A stretch of DNA of 64,000 bases from Neoechinorhynchus agilis. Its lineage: Eukaryota > Acanthocephala. Both the position numbers and the translations under genes were made by a program. The notes beneath the pieces were generated by a model, which saw only the letters and a list, made by a program, of their open reading frames with translations, had not been told where the DNA came from and ran no database searches. How positions within the stretch are numbered: position 1 is the first letter of the stretch; each line of letters starts with the position of its first letter. This document shows, one piece after another, positions 31,968 through 45,400 of this stretch. The stretch covers positions 5,952,001 to 6,016,000 of the forward strand of contig CM121341.1 in NCBI GenBank assembly GCA_051530055.1, given 5' to 3'.

Positions 31968-34900
31968 AACGGTTTTTATAACACTTCCTCACATATCGGC
32001 ATGTTTCCTGGCAGAATAGCCACACGGATGATGAACAAAACGGATTTCGTTGTGCTTGTATTTGGCAATGTTATCCACTACTTCATTCCATTGCACATTC
32101 TCGCTGCTGAAAAAGATTATCTGCACCATGTTTCTCAAGTTTTTTAGATAGCTTAATCAATAGCGGATTGCTTTTTGTAGCGCCAGCATTTCCAGCCTCG
32201 ATGCAAAATGTGACGATCAGGTTGCAAGATTTCTTGTTTATTTGAAGAGGAAGGTTCAGGCAGCATTAAAAGAGAAGACATTTCACGAAGGAGCAGTCGT
32301 CTCAACTCTTTTCTTGTGTATAAGTTCATCATTCAGCTAATAATCATCGAGAAAAAATCATTCGGAATGATAGAATTGGAGTTCTGATCCTGGAGTCACA
32401 GAATACAACCAAAACCCTTTTTTAGATTATGACCGTCAGAACTTTGATAACATATCGTTTGAATGGTTCCTCGGAACTTTACGAATTCGTTTATTACTCA
32501 TCTTGTTGTTTTTCGCGGTTTGATGTGGGCTCCATATCGTAAAAACAAGCTCATAGCAATCTACGTTTTTTTCGGTGTCCAAATTCTTAGCTAATCCAAA
32601 AAAATATCCGGATAACTATATCCTGAGCTGCTTTTGACAAACACCTTGGAATTGCTTTACTCGTCGGAAGGTTTGAGCACTCATTGATGATTCACGTTTG
32701 TCATTACAGACGTACGAGAGATACGCATACCGCCGAATACGGAGTACATTTTGTAGCATGCTCCGTAATCGTTTCTCTCATTCCACCACTGCCTCTGAAT
32801 AGCTTAGATTAAAAAAAAGGAACTCAACTGTGAAATGAAAATTCAACTAGACATTACTTTTATGAGTGTGTTTAATTTTTTGAGAGAAAAAGAAGCAAAT
32901 TTCTCTATGATTTTGTGTTTAAACTCATTGTTCTTATGTTAAATGGAGGCATGGAAACTGTCGTCGACGACGTTGCAACTTTGTCGAGATCCGTCTCACC
33001 AAGTCTCTCTCACACCCAAAATGAGAGCTCTATTTCGCCAGTCTTTTTTTTAATGCCGGTTCCAACATACGGCCAAAATCGTCTATTTTGGAATCAATTG
33101 ACAATATGATTTTTTTAATTTAGTGCCATCTCCTCGGCTACTATGGTGGATACTCAAACGTTCCCTATTATTCCGTTCAGAAAGTTTTGGTCATCGAATC
33201 CTAAAACGACACTAATCAAAGCAAATGTAGCTCACTATTTGTCTTAATGAGCGCACCATCGCAAAAAACATTAACCTAAGACTGTTTTGTGAGCTATCAA
33301 TCTTTTGAAAGGACGAAATTAGCTCTCGAACTTTTAATCATTGAGGTATCGATATTTGACGATTGGTATAGAAAGTGTGTTATTTAGAAGTATTTGCCCG
33401 CTAAAGCATTTTTTGCACAAAGACGTTCTGCAAACCTAGTCGGGTTCATCGTCAGTTTGTTATTAAACGACGCCAACAACCTGATGAAGACGATGTTCGC
33501 AAAACGTCTTTAGTGCAAAAAATGCTCTACCATGCAAAGACTTGTAATCATTGAGCATTTCTACATGATTACTGGGCGGTTGCATTGTTTATTTTTTGGA
33601 ACATAACTCGACCAAGTAAATGCTTTTCATGAAAAATTTTTTTGGAAGGAAGAGAAAGCTTTCGGTCGTCAGTCACTGTTATTATGAGTTTTATAAAGTA
33701 GGCAGAAAACAAACGATCGACTCTACCGTTATCGTTTCGCATCCATAATTTCTATATAAATTAAGCTCGTTTAAAGTCATGACTTAAAGTGTCAACTTCA
33801 TCGATCGTCACGGCGATTGCTTCTAACGGTTAAATCATAATTCTTGTACATATTCAACTAGATTCAAATGTTTAAATGCTAATTTTATGTGACTTTGTGC
33901 TCCTAAGTTTTATGTTTTCTATAACAATATTTGTTTTTAATTAGCAAAAAAAATCACTAGGAATTATTAGAGTTCCATGGTCCCAATCAAGCTTCTTGTG
34001 TCGACCGGTACCCCTTATAATTTGATCTTCACGAAAAAAATGTCTGATTGATCAGATTGAAACCTTAAAGACGTCGGGAATCTTTAATGGGATATCTTAT
34101 ACTTTAAAAACTTTATTCCAGCTCACTTCATTCACTAACGTTCGTTTAGAGCTTTTTAATCCATTTGATATTTATTAAAAATAGAACTAAATAACAATGT
34201 TTGAAGTTTTTGATGTAGTTATTCGTTGGAGAAGGACTGTTTGATTTTATTTTGCAACCGACATGGTTTCGCTGGTAATTCCATGAAGATTAGGGTTATT
34301 TTTCTTAATTCGATTAATGCGCTACTACACTTTGGAACGCGAGCACCGGATCACTGGAAGCGATATTTTTCAGAAGATCAGAAGTATTCAACTTCAACTC
34401 AGCGTCATTGGAGCATTTCTGCGACCTCAATCGCTTGAATGAAGTATGTTAAATTTGTTCAGGAGAGTGTTTGTTGGTTTTGCAAGCAGAAAAGGTCACG
34501 CGCAAAACGCCCTTCTACTATTTTAAGTACTTCATATTTAGAGTTTGTGATTTTTCTGTTCCAGCGATAGATGACTAGGAATGGCCCAGTGCTTTTTACA
34601 TCGATGAGTCTCCTAGATTTTCGCAATTTGGGTGAGTACCGAAGATTAAGTATATAAGCTGCACTATTTCGCCCTTCTTCGGGACCAAATTGCTTTCTTC
34701 AAGACGATGCTCAGTCATTGAACACAGTCATTTTATCAAACGTTGTTGCATACGCTGTGTGCTCATATCAGCTTGCTCAAAACACTCACACCTCTAACTC
34801 CTAGACGTAAAACGATTTCGCGGGATCTCTTCACTTTAGATCAATCTATTTTCTACAAATCCAATATCGATTACGTGTAAATTCATTGCCGAAAGTTTAT

Positions 34901-35091
34901 GTTGATGGCAGTGACGGTCACACACATTACTCCTCTAGTGTGAGTTGTAATTCCTAGTCATTATTTTAGTTAACTGAAGAATAGATTTCCTTCTGAGGAT
35001 GAAGAATCAACTATTAGGATTGAGGACAGCGAGAGGCGACGATCTTCAACTCAGCGAGATGTAGAAAGGTTGATGAATACCGTTTTTTTAG
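31968..35091. other. Mostly empty 3.1-kb intergenic region
   Basis: No convincing gene. Weak candidates: minus-strand frames at about 32000-32300 (for example EIRFVHHPCGYSARKHADM before a stop) and a plus-strand frame at 34226-34438. Neither matches a family I know. The hairpin at 33405-33526 lies here. A stretch at about 34985-35067 (EDEESTIRIEDSERRRSSTQ) is probably a 5' exon of the phospholipase D gene. Confidence 0.4.
33405..33526. repeat. Hairpin element with imperfect inverted arms
   Basis: agcattttttgcac followed by aaagacgttctgcaaac on the left is mirrored by gttcgcaaaacgtcttt then agtgcaaaaaatgct on the right. The left flank tatttagaagtatttgcccg resembles the repeat edges at 50868 and 58018. 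Non-coding, MITE-like. Confidence 0.7.
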
Positions 35092-38000
35092 AATGCGTGG
35101 GTTATCATCAATCTCTCCGGCGTAAAGGATGGCGGAATTAGCAGTCTGGTTATCGGTCTCCAAGGAATTACCGAGTTCATGAGTGGCGTTGGGAGTAAAC
35201 TCAAGCGATATGACCCCTTAGTATATCCCGATAACTCATTTGAAGACGTTGTTGATTTTACCAATCAACAACTGATCGGCGTATCTTCGCTTCCAATAAC
35301 GCATCTGCAAGCACCCGTTCGCCTGTCGTTTCTACCGAATGTTCCAATAGAATGCAAGGTTATTAAAGCCGAACCCATCGGGAACTACACTGATATGGAC
35401 TTTATGAGCTCGTATATGTGCGTATTAAGCATCTTCAATCCCCTTTTGTGCTTAAGCAAAACACTTAGATATACAATTCGACTAAAACACGGAAAATTCG
35501 TATGGGAAATCGAAAAACGGTACAGGCAGTTCTACCATCTTCACAAACTGCTTTCCAAATACATTACGACATTCATGCGAAGATCAATTTCGGATGTCCT
35601 AAGTGGCAGCAATCCTGATAGTATGGACATTCCCAAATTACCTCTACCCAACGATCTCATCGCTAAACTTAATTCTGATAATATCGGATATCGAGCCGTA
35701 AGACTATCTCTTTCTATCTTTATAGAAAAACATTTTAGGTGGCACTCGAAGATTATCTTAACCACATTCTTAGATATCCCAAGTTCAGAAACCACGATGC
35801 CACCGTACATATATATTAGCCTTTTCTTTATTTTGACCTCAACTCTTCTAATATAGAAAGAGTTTCTCGAAGTATCTGTCTTATCATTTATTGGTGAACT
35901 TGGACCGCGGTTCAAAGAAGGTTTACTTAAGAAACGTTCAATGGATGACGTGAAAGGAAAACGGTTTTACAATTGGATTCCGTTCTTTTTCGATTGTTGC
36001 AAATTCCAGAGGGTGTCCAAGTGAGTGTATTTATTAGGCGGCATTCTATTGCTATTCAAATTTAGGTGGTTTGCCGTTAAAGATTCCTACATTTGTTATA
36101 TAAGACCCGAGACCCAGGAGCTTGCGTTTCCTATCTTATTCGATCATGGGTTCTCGTGTAATCCATTATTGCGACACACAGCCACTCTAAAAATCACGAA
36201 TCTTCAAAAGTAGTCCAATGTACCTGTGATATTCACCTCAAAAATGATTCGTTTAGAAAATTGTATTTAAAAGCCGCAAATGATCGGCAGGTTCACAGTT
36301 GGGTCAGGGCGATCGAGGAAGCAATGTCCCATTCGACATCGTTTCTTCACAAATCGAGATTCAATTCGTTCGCTCCAGTTAGGAAGTCATGTCGCGCCAA
36401 ATGGTAAACTACATGAAAACAAATATCCATCATGTATTTTATCGTAGGTTTATAAATGGACGTGATTATATGCATACTTTGGCTGATGCGATTGAGCGGG
36501 CCAAGGAGGAAATCTATATAACTGATTGGTGGCTTAGTCCTGAAATTTATCTGCGACGACCGATGAAGAAGGGAGATAAATCTAATCGGCTGGACCATCT
36601 CATTGCTAAGAAAGCTGTGAGTTTTTCCTCTCCTGGTTTATTAGGTCAATCGGCTTAAAATAGAATGAAGGAGTTCGCGTATACATTCTGGTTTTCCAAG
36701 AACTAAAACTAGCTTTATCGTTGGACAGTCTTCATTCCAAACAACAAATGCGAGCGAAAAATCCTCAATTTATTAAAGTATGAGCGAAATCGTGCTTCTC
36801 TTTCCGTCTTTTCCGAGAAGGTTCATATAGGTTATCCGTCATCCGAACCACGTTGCCGCTACTCTAATGTGGTCCCATCACGAAAAGACCGTTGTTATCG
36901 ATCAAAAGATTGCGTTTGTTGGTGGAATTGATCTATGTTTTGGACGATGGGATGATGAAAAGTATCGTCTTATTGATTTGGGAGCGCGAGATGTTGCCGA
37001 AACTCCACGGATATACATACGACCTCAATCGATTCCAGCAAACGCATTTATGAAAATATCTCATGGAGAAAGTGGAGATGATGGATCACCTCAACTGCTC
37101 ATATTCCCACAGCGAATTCCAGGACAAAATATAGCACTCACAATGCTTTCTCCATTGAGCACAGTTCCTGACAATGAACTCAAGTCTGATCGATCGGGAG
37201 TAAGACAAAGTCTGGGTCACATGCTCCATACAATCCAACGAGGCCATCAACATCACGATTCCGGCCCTTATCAGACTTCGTACTCATCTGCGCCTGCATC
37301 GGCATCATCCGGAAACATTGGACAATCTTTAAGTAAACACGAGAAGGTTGTAAGGAAGTGGCAAGCGATGAAAAAAGCAGTTCAGACTAAGGACGCCTCG
37401 GACGGACAAGAAGATTCTGATGATGAAGCCGAGATGCAGCGAGACGCAAAGCAAGAAGAGGAAATCAAGGCCGCAGAGATTGAATACGACGAAAAAGGTG
37501 GTGCTGAGATGCACTTGTGGCCAGGAAAGGATTATAATAATCCATACCATAAGGATTTCATGGAAGTCAAAAAGTTTTTTGAAGGTTCGTTTAATGCGCG
37601 ACTGTAGTTACAATTTCAAACTATTAGATAATGTGGACCGAAATGTGATCCAGAGAATGCCATGGCACGACGAGGCTGCCGTCGTTTTAGGTGAAGCAGC
37701 TCTGGACGTTGCCAGGCATTTTATACAACGTTGGAATGACGCTAAACGCGCTAAACATCGGCTCAATCGGGAGTATAGCTATCTCTTGCCAAAGAGTTAT
37801 GGCCATGATTGCCATCCGGACGACAGTTGGATCACTAATGTTCACGACGTCGATGTCCAGGTTTCTAGAAAGAACGTTCAAACTCACAAATTCACTAGAG
37901 TTTGTAGGTACTTAGATCTGTGAGCAATTGGTCGGCTGGTATATCGATAATCGAATCGTCAATAATGACTGCATATTGTGATCTCATAAAGTCTGCTAAT

Positions 38001-39661
38001 CATTATGTATTTATGGAAGTAAGTTTATCTCAGTTTAAGTCGCCTTATTAATAATGAAGTAGAATCAATTCTTCATCACTTCAACGTCTCAGTCGGATGT
38101 GGTCAAAAACGGCATTGGGAGTGCCATATACGACCGAATAATGCGTGCCCATTGGTAAATTTTAGTAGACACACACACAGTCCATGATTTTGATAGCCTT
38201 CTAGGAATGGCGAGAATTTCCGAGTGTATATTGTGCTCCCACTTCTTCCTGGATTTGACGGGATGGAAGCCATTAAAGCCGTTCAACACTTCACAATGAG
38301 GTCGATCGTTAGCGGAGAAAATTGCCTGTTCAGAAGGCTACAGACAGAAGGTATTTGTAGATGCTTTTAATTTTTTGTAAGAGCTGTACAATTTGAGCTA
38401 CTGGGTTTTTTTTCGCATAGTTAAATTATAACAAGAACCTCGAATTCATTTCTTCTTACAACTTTTCCAATCTATAAAGGTCCGATGAGGGTGGCCATCT
38501 TTATCCTCCATTACCTTGAGGATCCATACAGTATTTCCTTTCTGAATAACTGATTATCTGATAACAATAGTTGGTTGCCCTTTTGCGACCAACCAAAAAT
38601 GATTTTTTAATATCTCCAAAATATTATAGAAGACCTTCTATTTGAAGTTCTTTACCAGTGAGATGGGCGGTCTTCATTTGCCGACTGTCGTAAATGCCAA
38701 AGACTTTTCAAGTGTTTTAAAATGCATAGTACATCAAGGGGACTATTTCGTGAACCTCAGCTAAAACTTTTTGAGCCATGGTATTATGTAGTTTACAAAA
38801 TAGTATTCAAACGATATGTAATTTTTTAATCTTGACATTAATTATCGAACGGTGCGATTTCCTCGGATTAAAAGGATTGGTCTTGAATTTTTACAGGTGG
38901 AGTAGATGATCCTCAAAAGTACATTCATTTCTTCGGTATGAGGAACTACGACATATTGAATGGAAATCTTGTATGTATTTCAACTAACTTTTCTAGCATT
39001 TGTTGAGAATTCGGTTTTCTTTTTAGGTTTCTGAAATTATTTACGTTCATTCCAAGCTGATGATCGTCGATGACCGCCGTGCGATTGTCGGTTCGGCCAA
39101 CATAAACGACAGATCATTGTTAGGATTTAGAGACAGTGAAATGGCTCTGCTTATTGAAGACAAGACACTGATTCCTGGGCGAATGAACGGGAAACCTGCG
39201 AAAGTCGGTCCATTTTGCTCATCATGGAGGCGCACGCTGTTCGAGCAGCTCCTTGGCGTTGGCACCAAGTCTTATCAGACTCCGATCGATTTACTGGATC
39301 CTTGCACTGATGAGTTTTTTAATACAATGAAATCGATTTCGCGAAAAAACACGGATATTTATCTGAAAGTGTTCGGTTGTTTACCGAACGATGAAGTTCG
39401 GAATTTCGAGGAACTAAAAAAGTGGACCGCTCAGAAATATATCTCTCAGACGAATCCACAAGAGGTTGTAACTGTTAAATGGGTTGAGGATTGTGATCAT
39501 CTGAGAATCTTTAACAAAACTTTGTTTAGGGTTTACAAATGCTGCAAGAAAATATTCAGGGATATGTTGTAGATTTACCGCTGTATTTTATTTTTGATGA
39601 GAACTATTATCCACTCAATAAAACAAAGGAAGGCCTGGCACCATATATTATGTGGACGTGA
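35092..39661 (+). CDS. Phospholipase D (PX-PH-PLDc-PLDc)
   Basis: Hydrolyses phosphatidylcholine to phosphatidic acid in signalling and vesicle traffic. The frame can be followed from an acceptor at 35091 ([15 protein letters not shown]), so the true start is in an upstream exon. Order: PX domain ([33 protein letters not shown]), [16 protein letters not shown], a PH domain ([12 protein letters not shown] to [15 protein letters not shown]), the catalytic start [20 protein letters not shown], first HKD motif [20 protein letters not shown] (about 36879), a low-complexity acidic insert (about 37200-37500), [21 protein letters not shown], and second HKD motif [20 protein letters not shown] (about 39050). 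It ends GLAPYIMWT, like PLEVWT of PLD1/2, with TGA 39659-39661. Both HKD motifs are intact. Confidence 0.92.
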
Positions 39662-40111
39662 AGTTTGAAAGGAATTTTGAAACGGTACTTTTCTGATTAT
39701 TTTTATAAATCAGATACCTAATGAATTATGTGGTCGTGATGGGGAGCGGGGGAATTGGGTGATCAATAACGAAAGGTAAAACACGAGATTTAAAGTTGAA
39801 GTTTAAGTATCCACATTATCGCGCAAGAAATTTAATGCCTCAATTCTTAAGTTAAAACTACATTCAAAATCATTGATTCTGTTTTCCATGGAAACATAGA
39901 AGGAACTTTTTACAGAAATCAAACGAACTAATTCAACTGATCTTGAAACATACATCATTTTCATTCATTTTAGAGGAATGTTGCATTTTTTAAGGTTCCT
40001 ACTTTAAGACTCGTTGTGGTGAAAATTCCATATAAGCCAAACGTCTTCGGAATGCTAGTCATAATGTGAATATTTGTCATAAAATTAGCTTTGAAATTTC
40101 TGTTACCATAG
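39662..40111. other. Intergenic between PLD and cassette copy 2
   Basis: No gene seen. It ends in ttctgttaccatag directly before an ATG. Confidence 0.4.
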
Positions 40112-40715
40112 ATGCAGGTGATTGGAACAAAAAAATCATTTTAAACAGCACATCATAATGCATTCAATGTCAAAGCACTCTCACATCACCAACCAAGGTT
40201 TATCCGCGGTGTTTAACTGGCTCAAAATATCAAGCAAGGAGAGCATCTCGGATGTTGAAATAAAAGGAGAATGTCCGCAAATTATGACTGAGATCTACAT
40301 CCACGAATATGACCATGGAACGCTCGCTGAGAGTATCCTCGCTGTATTCAAATTGAACAAACCGCATTATTGCGTCTGTATCTACAATCACGAATTCGGA
40401 GTCTTCTTTCATCCGTTCGGTCTGACCGGGGCTTACATGTGCGAAGCAAGGCAAAATCGATTTGATGGCTTCTTAAGTCTAAGGAAACGCCACTATATCG
40501 GAAAAACTGATTTGCCGTTTGAAGATATATGCAAAATCGCTAAAACGATCCAGGAAGGATTCGGCGGTCAGTACCGAGACTCCCTTAGATTTTGTCGAGC
40601 GTTTTTGGTTCGTATTAGCATGCATTGGACCGAGCAAGACGAGTTCTCTAAGATTTGTAAATCGGCGATGATTCCTCTCGATCTTGACTTCATGGAAACA
40701 GCGTCGATGAGTTAA
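40112..40715 (+). CDS. Cassette copy 2, gene A: PPPDE-like protein
   Basis: Paralogue of 21729-22283. I prefer ATG 40112 (ATGCAG, as in copy 1, immediately after ttaccatag), with a GT-AG intron at about 40118-40174 that keeps phase into HSHITNQGLSAVFNWLK. An alternative start is ATG 40158 without the intron. The N-terminal 40 residues differ from copy 1; from EIYIHEYDHG to the stop the proteins are identical. The same candidate His (KPHYCV) and Cys (RFCRAF) are present. Confidence 0.55.
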
Positions 40716-40901
40716 CGGTCTGGAGGATCCATGGATTCCTTCCTTTTGTTGTTGCCTTCCTTGCATTGAATTCTCCGAGGAAAGACTCATAGTCTTACCT
40801 TGTCTTCGTTATATGTTCGCCAAGCATCAAGGCGACGTGGAATCCATTCTTTATGAGTTGAACGTTGTAGATCCGCTCGTTATAAGGCGCCTTCATCGGG
40901 A
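40288..40901. repeat. 614-bp tract identical to 21543-22156 (inverted)
   Basis: Partner of the tract described at 21543-22156, in opposite orientation and 18 kb away. Both edges are abrupt: actgag versus gctgag at the left, and cttcatcgggatctaa versus cttcatcgggagctgg at the right. Confidence 0.85.
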
Positions 40902-41322
40902 TCTAAAAAAGATATCTAAGGGCAAACAGGATGTTTCATTAACCTCAAAGCTTAATTTAGCAGAAGCACGACTTCCCAGTTATGTGCGACCGTCCTCGCA
41001 ATTAGTTTCTATGGGAGAACTCATTGAAATGTACTATCTCGTGACCAACGATGCGATTTGGGACTTCGCATACAAACAAACTAATATTGATTTTGTCAGT
41101 AAGGATAGTCTCGACAGCGAAAAATCGACTGCTTTCAATTCTCGATTAGGATCTCCGCGATCAAAAAAGGGGCTATATCCTGGTCGTTGCATAATGAAGT
41201 GCTGTATACCGATTGTAAAAACAATCAAGGGGAAACGAAAGTTTAATATAGCAACTTTCAAGTCAGGACGCCGACGGAGACATTATTTGCACAATCATTC
41301 ACAATCATCATCTAAGAGATAA
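40813..41322 (+). CDS. Cassette copy 2, gene B: basic unknown protein (169 aa)
   Basis: ATG 40813 (MFAKHQGDVESILYELNVVD) to TAA. The first 29 residues are identical to copy 1, then the sequence diverges: LPSYVRPSSQLVSMGELIEM still aligns, and the tail is basic (FKSGRRRRHYLHNH) but unlike the copy 1 tail. Divergence at protein level outside the shared tract, with the frame kept, argues that both copies were selected after duplication. Function unknown. Confidence 0.6.
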   Translation: MFAKHQGDVESILYELNVVDPLVIRRLHRDLKKISKGKQDVSLTSKLNLAEARLPSYVRPSSQLVSMGELIEMYYLVTNDAIWDFAYKQTNIDFVSKDSLDSEKSTAFNSRLGSPRSKKGLYPGRCIMKCCIPIVKTIKGKRKFNIATFKSGRRRRHYLHNHSQSSSKR

Positions 41323-42445
41323 TACGAATGTCAACATAAGCTATCCAATAAACCATTCCTCCTAATCTTATCGATTAATCCACATTACGCTTAAAACGTT
41401 GCTGCTCGCCACTAATATTAGTCTCTCGAAAGTTTTCTAAGCTTAAAGTAGCCAAATTAAGGCTACTTGGAAACTTATACTGGTGAACCCATTGTAATTT
41501 ATCTTGTGATTTGAAAGCATGAACTTTTTTTAGTTAGAAGCATTCTCTTTTGTGCAAAAAAAACATACTTCAATTACCCAAAGGTACAAAGGATCCAAAG
41601 AAGGTACATTTGTTAAACAATAAACATGTTATTATTATTCATTCCATGTAATTGAACGAAAACTACCTTAAAACGTTAAATTTGAACGATATTTTGTTCT
41701 CTTTGTTTCTAATTTTATTAGTCATCAGCCAATTATGTTTCTCGAATCTTTATTCGTCCAAAATGAACTAACTACAAATTCTACACACAAAGTCAAATAA
41801 GCTAGATGGTTTTTTTTGTAAACTTGACCAATGCGTTTGACAGGATAATGCACGATTTATTCGGAAAAGGAAACACGAATATGGTAGACAAGAGCACTCA
41901 TTCGCAAAGGATCAATTGAAATTCAGCGAGAATCTGAAGTATCGATCCATTTTTCTCACATTGCTGCAGCCAATGCTCAAGAATAAGGAAGAGAATGGAA
42001 AGCACCCCTGGGAGCTTTGAAGCCGATACCGAATTTTAGGAATCCAGAGTGTTGATTTTATTTATATTGTTCTAAAGAGTATTAATTCCAAGGTGCCATT
42101 TTTTTATCTGAATCTATATATTTTTTTTATTTGGACAAACATTACTATTGCGTGATAGGATTATTTATTAAGCATTTACATTTAGACTACTTTCATGTAC
42201 TGATTGGTTGTTCCTTGAGAATAGCTCTTGAAAACGAAATTTATGCCACTTTTAAGTCTCATTAGAATTTTTCAAACGTATCTTGTGGCCCTTTAAGGCT
42301 CGTAAAATTGAAAAAATCACAAAAGACAACATTTTATTATCCAAGTCAAAGAGTTTATTTGGACAACTGAAACTTGGACTTTAAATGACTTAAAATTAGA
42401 TCCCAAGCTTTGTCCTAAAATCCAACATCCTTAAGAAGATAAATC
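41323..42445. other. Intergenic, 1.1 kb
   Basis: AT-rich with no frame, tRNA or repeat that I recognise; 3' flanks of gene B and of the ferlin gene. Confidence 0.4.
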
Positions 42446-45400
42446 TTAATCATCAACACTAACCGGAATTTGGTAAAGGAATGATAGCAATAATCCCGTT
42501 ACCAAGGTGATCACAAATGACAGGATCAATTGCTTCTTGTGATGGCGGAGGACGACATACCGAAATGTTCTAATTGGCGTTGAGAACCAAGAAAACGACG
42601 TCATTGGTCGACTAAAGACGGGCATAATTAAGCGCTGAAAACGAGATTTTATTAACTTTGGTTGATGGAGAACAGGATTGATGTTTGGATCTTCACGGCC
42701 TTTTCCTACAGGCCTACTTTTTATTTCGTTCTCACCGACGATGGAAAACTCAGCCTCTATAGTACCCTATAAGTTGAGAAAAGGTATCAATGCAAACGAT
42801 CAAACAGTTGAATACAATTTGAATCAATTTGCCAGTATCCATTCTGACAAGTGGCCACCAACCACGAATCCTCTGTTGATCAAAAATCGAAATGGTTTCC
42901 AATTTCAAATGCTCTTTAAGAGAACACGATCGTGACCACTTTGCCGGCCTTGAAATGGCATTAATATTAAACTTTGTGTTTCCTTCGTTAAAATTCTTTG
43001 TTTAAACACAAAAAAGAAACAAGCAATTACAAACCTAGAAATTCGTTCGCACTAAATTTATCATTGTCCCACAATTGTAAATCCAACTCAGGCACGACAT
43101 TCTCTTCGATTGTGCTAGAATTCCAATTTAACAACTGCATATAAATATAGGATTTATTCTAAATTCGCGAACAAATTGTAGACTTACGGATTTTTTTACG
43201 AGAGCTCTTTCCTCTGTCTCTATGTACTCAAAATCGAACACGAGTCTGTAATTAAAGTTTCCACAGCCATCGACGGAACTATAACAAGAAATATGCGAAA
43301 TTTCTAATATGAAAGAGTATCAGAAAAGTGCAAGGGAATTGCCACGAATATACAACGACAAAAAACCTCAAACCAAAATAAGCTTACCGGTAGTGAACAT
43401 CGGTTTTCTGAGCTCCAGAAGAGCCGCAGTTCATCTGTCCTTCAACGTACAGGTCTGGGTAATCTTCTCGGGCGTAAGACTGAATAATTTTCAAAAAGGT
43501 ATTCACATTCCACACAACTACACGCAATTGATACCTACATTTTAGGTCAGAGAATTCAACAGCTATCAATAGCTCACAGTGCAGGCCTTCTAGGAGTAAT
43601 CTCAACTATTGTTGTCGGAACAGATTCTTTGAGGGGGAATATATGTGGTTAATTCATTATTTGGCCGCGAGATTCGATGCAGATAACGATTATTTTTTGG
43701 AATTACTTGATACTTTTCAAAATTGTAATATCTTATTAATCGGCACTTGAATTCTCAAATCATAAAAGCACACATTGAAATGTAGTTGAAAACTGAAAAA
43801 CGCCAAAACGTTCCAAAGATTTTAAAATGGTCGTAGTGAAGAATCACGTGGGAACCAGATTTACTGAAATTAAGATCCTACTTATTAATAACGAACGAGC
43901 TGTGATCTGAATGAATATTTGCGGTACTCGCGTTAAAAACAACAAAATAATGCTCTTTAACGAATTAACCATTTATCTATCCACATTTGCAATCTGCCCT
44001 ATTTCAAAAAAATTTGAATGAACTATTATCGTAAAGGAAATATCTATACCGTCGCTATTTGCGGCTTAGCTGGATTATAAAGTGTTCGGGTCTCAACATG
44101 TTCTCGTGTTAATCGCAATTTTCTTAGAATCTGTAGCGCTATGTTTTGTATTTTGTCGTCGTTTTTCCAATCACATTCTTCTTAGAAGGTTCAACCATTA
44201 TCGATAGCACAGTTACCTTACTATTGTCAATCTTAAATGTGCACTTGTTAACGATAAGTTCAGTCTTAGGTGAGATTTGAGGTTTTTTCCAATTTTGTAA
44301 TGCACACAAATTCTCGAGGATTGCCATTGGCTTTCGTTGCATTCGCCATCTATTGGGTCCACTCCTTAAAGTAAACGAATCATTATATGCCAATGGATTG
44401 CAACTGACGTTTCATATATCTCGGGTAACCCGCAGTGAGCATGATAAAATGTTCTGATTCTGTTTTCGATATCAATGCAAGTCTGACCAATGAGATCGTC
44501 CCTAGTTAGTGGATTATAATCGTATACCATCACTGTCAATAGTCGCTCTTCAGGCAATGTAACAGTCATTTCATGTAGCCTTAAGAATTAAAATCTCGCA
44601 TATTCTTTAATTTTTTGTTTGGTACTTACAGTCCGAATAGTGGAGATCGGGAGTTACTTTTTCGACCACTAGAATCTCCAATCGCCTGGATGCTAGTTGA
44701 CAAACGGACATAGGGATCAGGCTGTAATGCAGTGGTGTCCGGTGCTTATTAGGAGTTCAACAAATCGAAACTAACATTTCCATCAAAATCTGTAGTGTAG
44801 AGGTCGAACGCCCTAACGATATAAACGCGAACAATGCATTTGTAGCTGTTCAATGGAAGAGAGTCCAGGCTAAGTTGATTCGAAACCTGATCTGTGTACT
44901 TGCTCGCCTCACATAGAAATATTCGTGCCTATAAAGAACCATAAACGTTATTATAAAAACTAATGATTTGATCAATATTCAACGGATAAAAAAATTCGGT
45001 CAAGGTCAGTGTTATTTTGTATACCTTCATATTAATTACAGTGGCATCATTTTTAGTTTCATCTTTAAAACGATATGTTTGGCACATATCCTCGAATTTA
45101 TTGTTCTTCATGTCATCCTCAAGGGATCCGTTAAGAACCTTTTTTTATGAAAAAATTCGAGTGCTGATTGGTTTTACCTCCAGTGTTGCATGCCGGCGAG
45201 TCTTGTATTGTCCACACTTTTCTATTTCACCGCTTGAAGCATAAAACTTGGACCACCAATCAAATTTTGTCACTGATTCCTGATTAAAGAAACAATAATT
45301 ACTACAAAAAGTAGATTAATTTCGTAATTGAGGCCTCGTATTTTGCTAAAAATGCTTTTGAATTGTCCAAATGGATCTGTTGTCTTAGTTTACATCGCTT

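Noticed and set aside
32000-32300. Minus-strand mini-gene with ENVQWNEVVDNIAKYKHNEI
   Set aside because: No splice arrangement joined the open pieces in phase and no family was recognised; mentioned only in the intergenic entry.
40479-40790. 103-codon minus-strand frame conserved in both cassettes (MSLSSENSMQGRQ)
   Set aside because: It is opposite to gene A and identical only because the 614-bp tract is identical; no independent support.
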